IMG/VR virus record: IMGVR_UViG_3300027972_000060
Coordinates: 1 to 21,464 of that record
Direction: 5' to 3' (one strand)
Length of the DNA stretch: 21,464 bases
From: a virus
Below, piece by piece: positions 21,122-21,464 of this stretch (the stretch's first letter is position 1; the number at the start of each line of letters is the position of its first letter). The notes under the pieces are model-generated. The model had not been told where the DNA came from and did not search any database. It worked only from the letters and a program-made list of their open reading frames with translations. Made by a program: the position numbers and the translations under genes.

Positions 21122-21464
21122 CTATTTTTTCTTAGATACAACTGGTTTATTGGCTAATTTTTTCTTAATTTCTAATTCTTTTTCTTTTTGAGTTTCTTTA
21201 ACTTTATTAGCTCTTTTTTGCTCTTCCAATTGTTCTCTCTTTAATTGTGTATCTGCATCGTCAGTATCGTAAGTAATACTATTTTCATTAGAAAACTTAC
21301 GTTCCTGATTCATAGCAGCTATTTCTAATTTAACTCTGTTATTCTCATCAATCTCATATTTCTTAAGATCTCTATCTGCTTGTTCTTGTGCAGCTTCTGC
21401 TTCAAGTTGCATCTGCTGAGCCTCAAGTTGTTGTTGAGCCTGTTGCTGAGCTTGCTGCTGAAGT
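21122..21464 (-). CDS. C-terminal end of probable portal protein, start outside the window
   Basis: The open frame enters from the right edge and ends in TAG at 21124-21122, giving about 114 residues. It begins with a Gln/Ala repeat (LQQQAQQQAQQQLEAQQMQ) and continues as a long charged helix (EAAQEQADRDLKKYEIDENN, LKREQLEEQKRANKVKETQK), ending in KPVVSKKK. Gln-rich, charged C-terminal helices are typical of portal proteins in crAss-like and related phages. Its place just before a scaffold-like and a capsid gene agrees with portal, although another structural protein remains possible. There is no ATG near the edge that would be a natural start. It is one of only two genes here with a TAG stop. 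Spacing to the scaffold gene is 120 bases. Confidence 0.6.
   Translation of the reverse strand, partial: LQQQAQQQAQQQLEAQQMQLEAEAAQEQADRDLKKYEIDENNRVKLEIAAMNQERKFSNENSITYDTDDADTQLKREQLEEQKRANKVKETQKEKELEIKKKLANKPVVSKKK

Overview
This window is the structural and late-gene part of a tailed bacteriophage genome that most likely infects a member of the Bacteroidota. All 22 genes I can support lie on the minus strand, so the order of transcription runs from high to low coordinates. Three signs point to the host. Three intergenic regions carry the Bacteroidota-type promoter (TTTG, 20 bases, then TAnnTTTG). Start codons lack purine-rich Shine-Dalgarno sites and instead follow A/T-rich leaders. Several products (FISUMP domains, PKD domains, a PL9-like lyase) are typical of that phylum and its phages. 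The DNA is A/T-rich, and 19 of the 21 stop codons present are TAA, with two TAG and no TGA. Gene order and protein character resemble crAss-like and related gut or environmental Bacteroidota phages, but I could not test this by a search. I see no tail sheath, tape measure, integrase, tRNA, CRISPR array or insertion sequence.

Layout in order of transcription. (1) 21464-14660 is the capsid and connector block: the C-terminal end of a probable portal protein, an acidic coiled-coil probable scaffold, the probable major capsid protein, a 14-residue Lys-Gly peptide, a 295-residue protein, a small ring/connector-like protein, and two probable virion proteins of 213 and 403 residues. It ends at a hairpin terminator at about 14605-14643. 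(2) 14659-14510 is a regulatory gap with a promoter and three inverted repeats. (3) 14509-9126 begins with a GH108-type lysozyme, then two small proteins, a fibre with six His-x-His motifs and a Cys-rich structural protein. (4) 9115-3682 is an accessory host-interaction cassette: a FISUMP-LamG adhesin, a PL9-like beta-helix tailspike with two PKD domains, a glycosyltransferase, a second FISUMP protein and a SAM-dependent methyltransferase. (5) 3587-1, behind its own promoter, holds a modular fibre-like protein, two further probable virion proteins and a LamG-containing protein cut by the window edge.

How the parts may work together: portal, scaffold and capsid proteins build the head, and the next genes add connector and decoration proteins. 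The lysozyme cuts peptidoglycan at entry or exit. The fibre, adhesin and tailspike genes bind and degrade surface polysaccharide. The glycosyltransferase and methyltransferase sit inside the adhesin cluster, so they may modify virion proteins or a glycan. The most unusual items are the Lys-Gly peptide after the capsid gene, the palindrome-rich lysis promoter, a conserved ATTACAG element just before four start codons, and the glycan-modifying pair among the adhesins.
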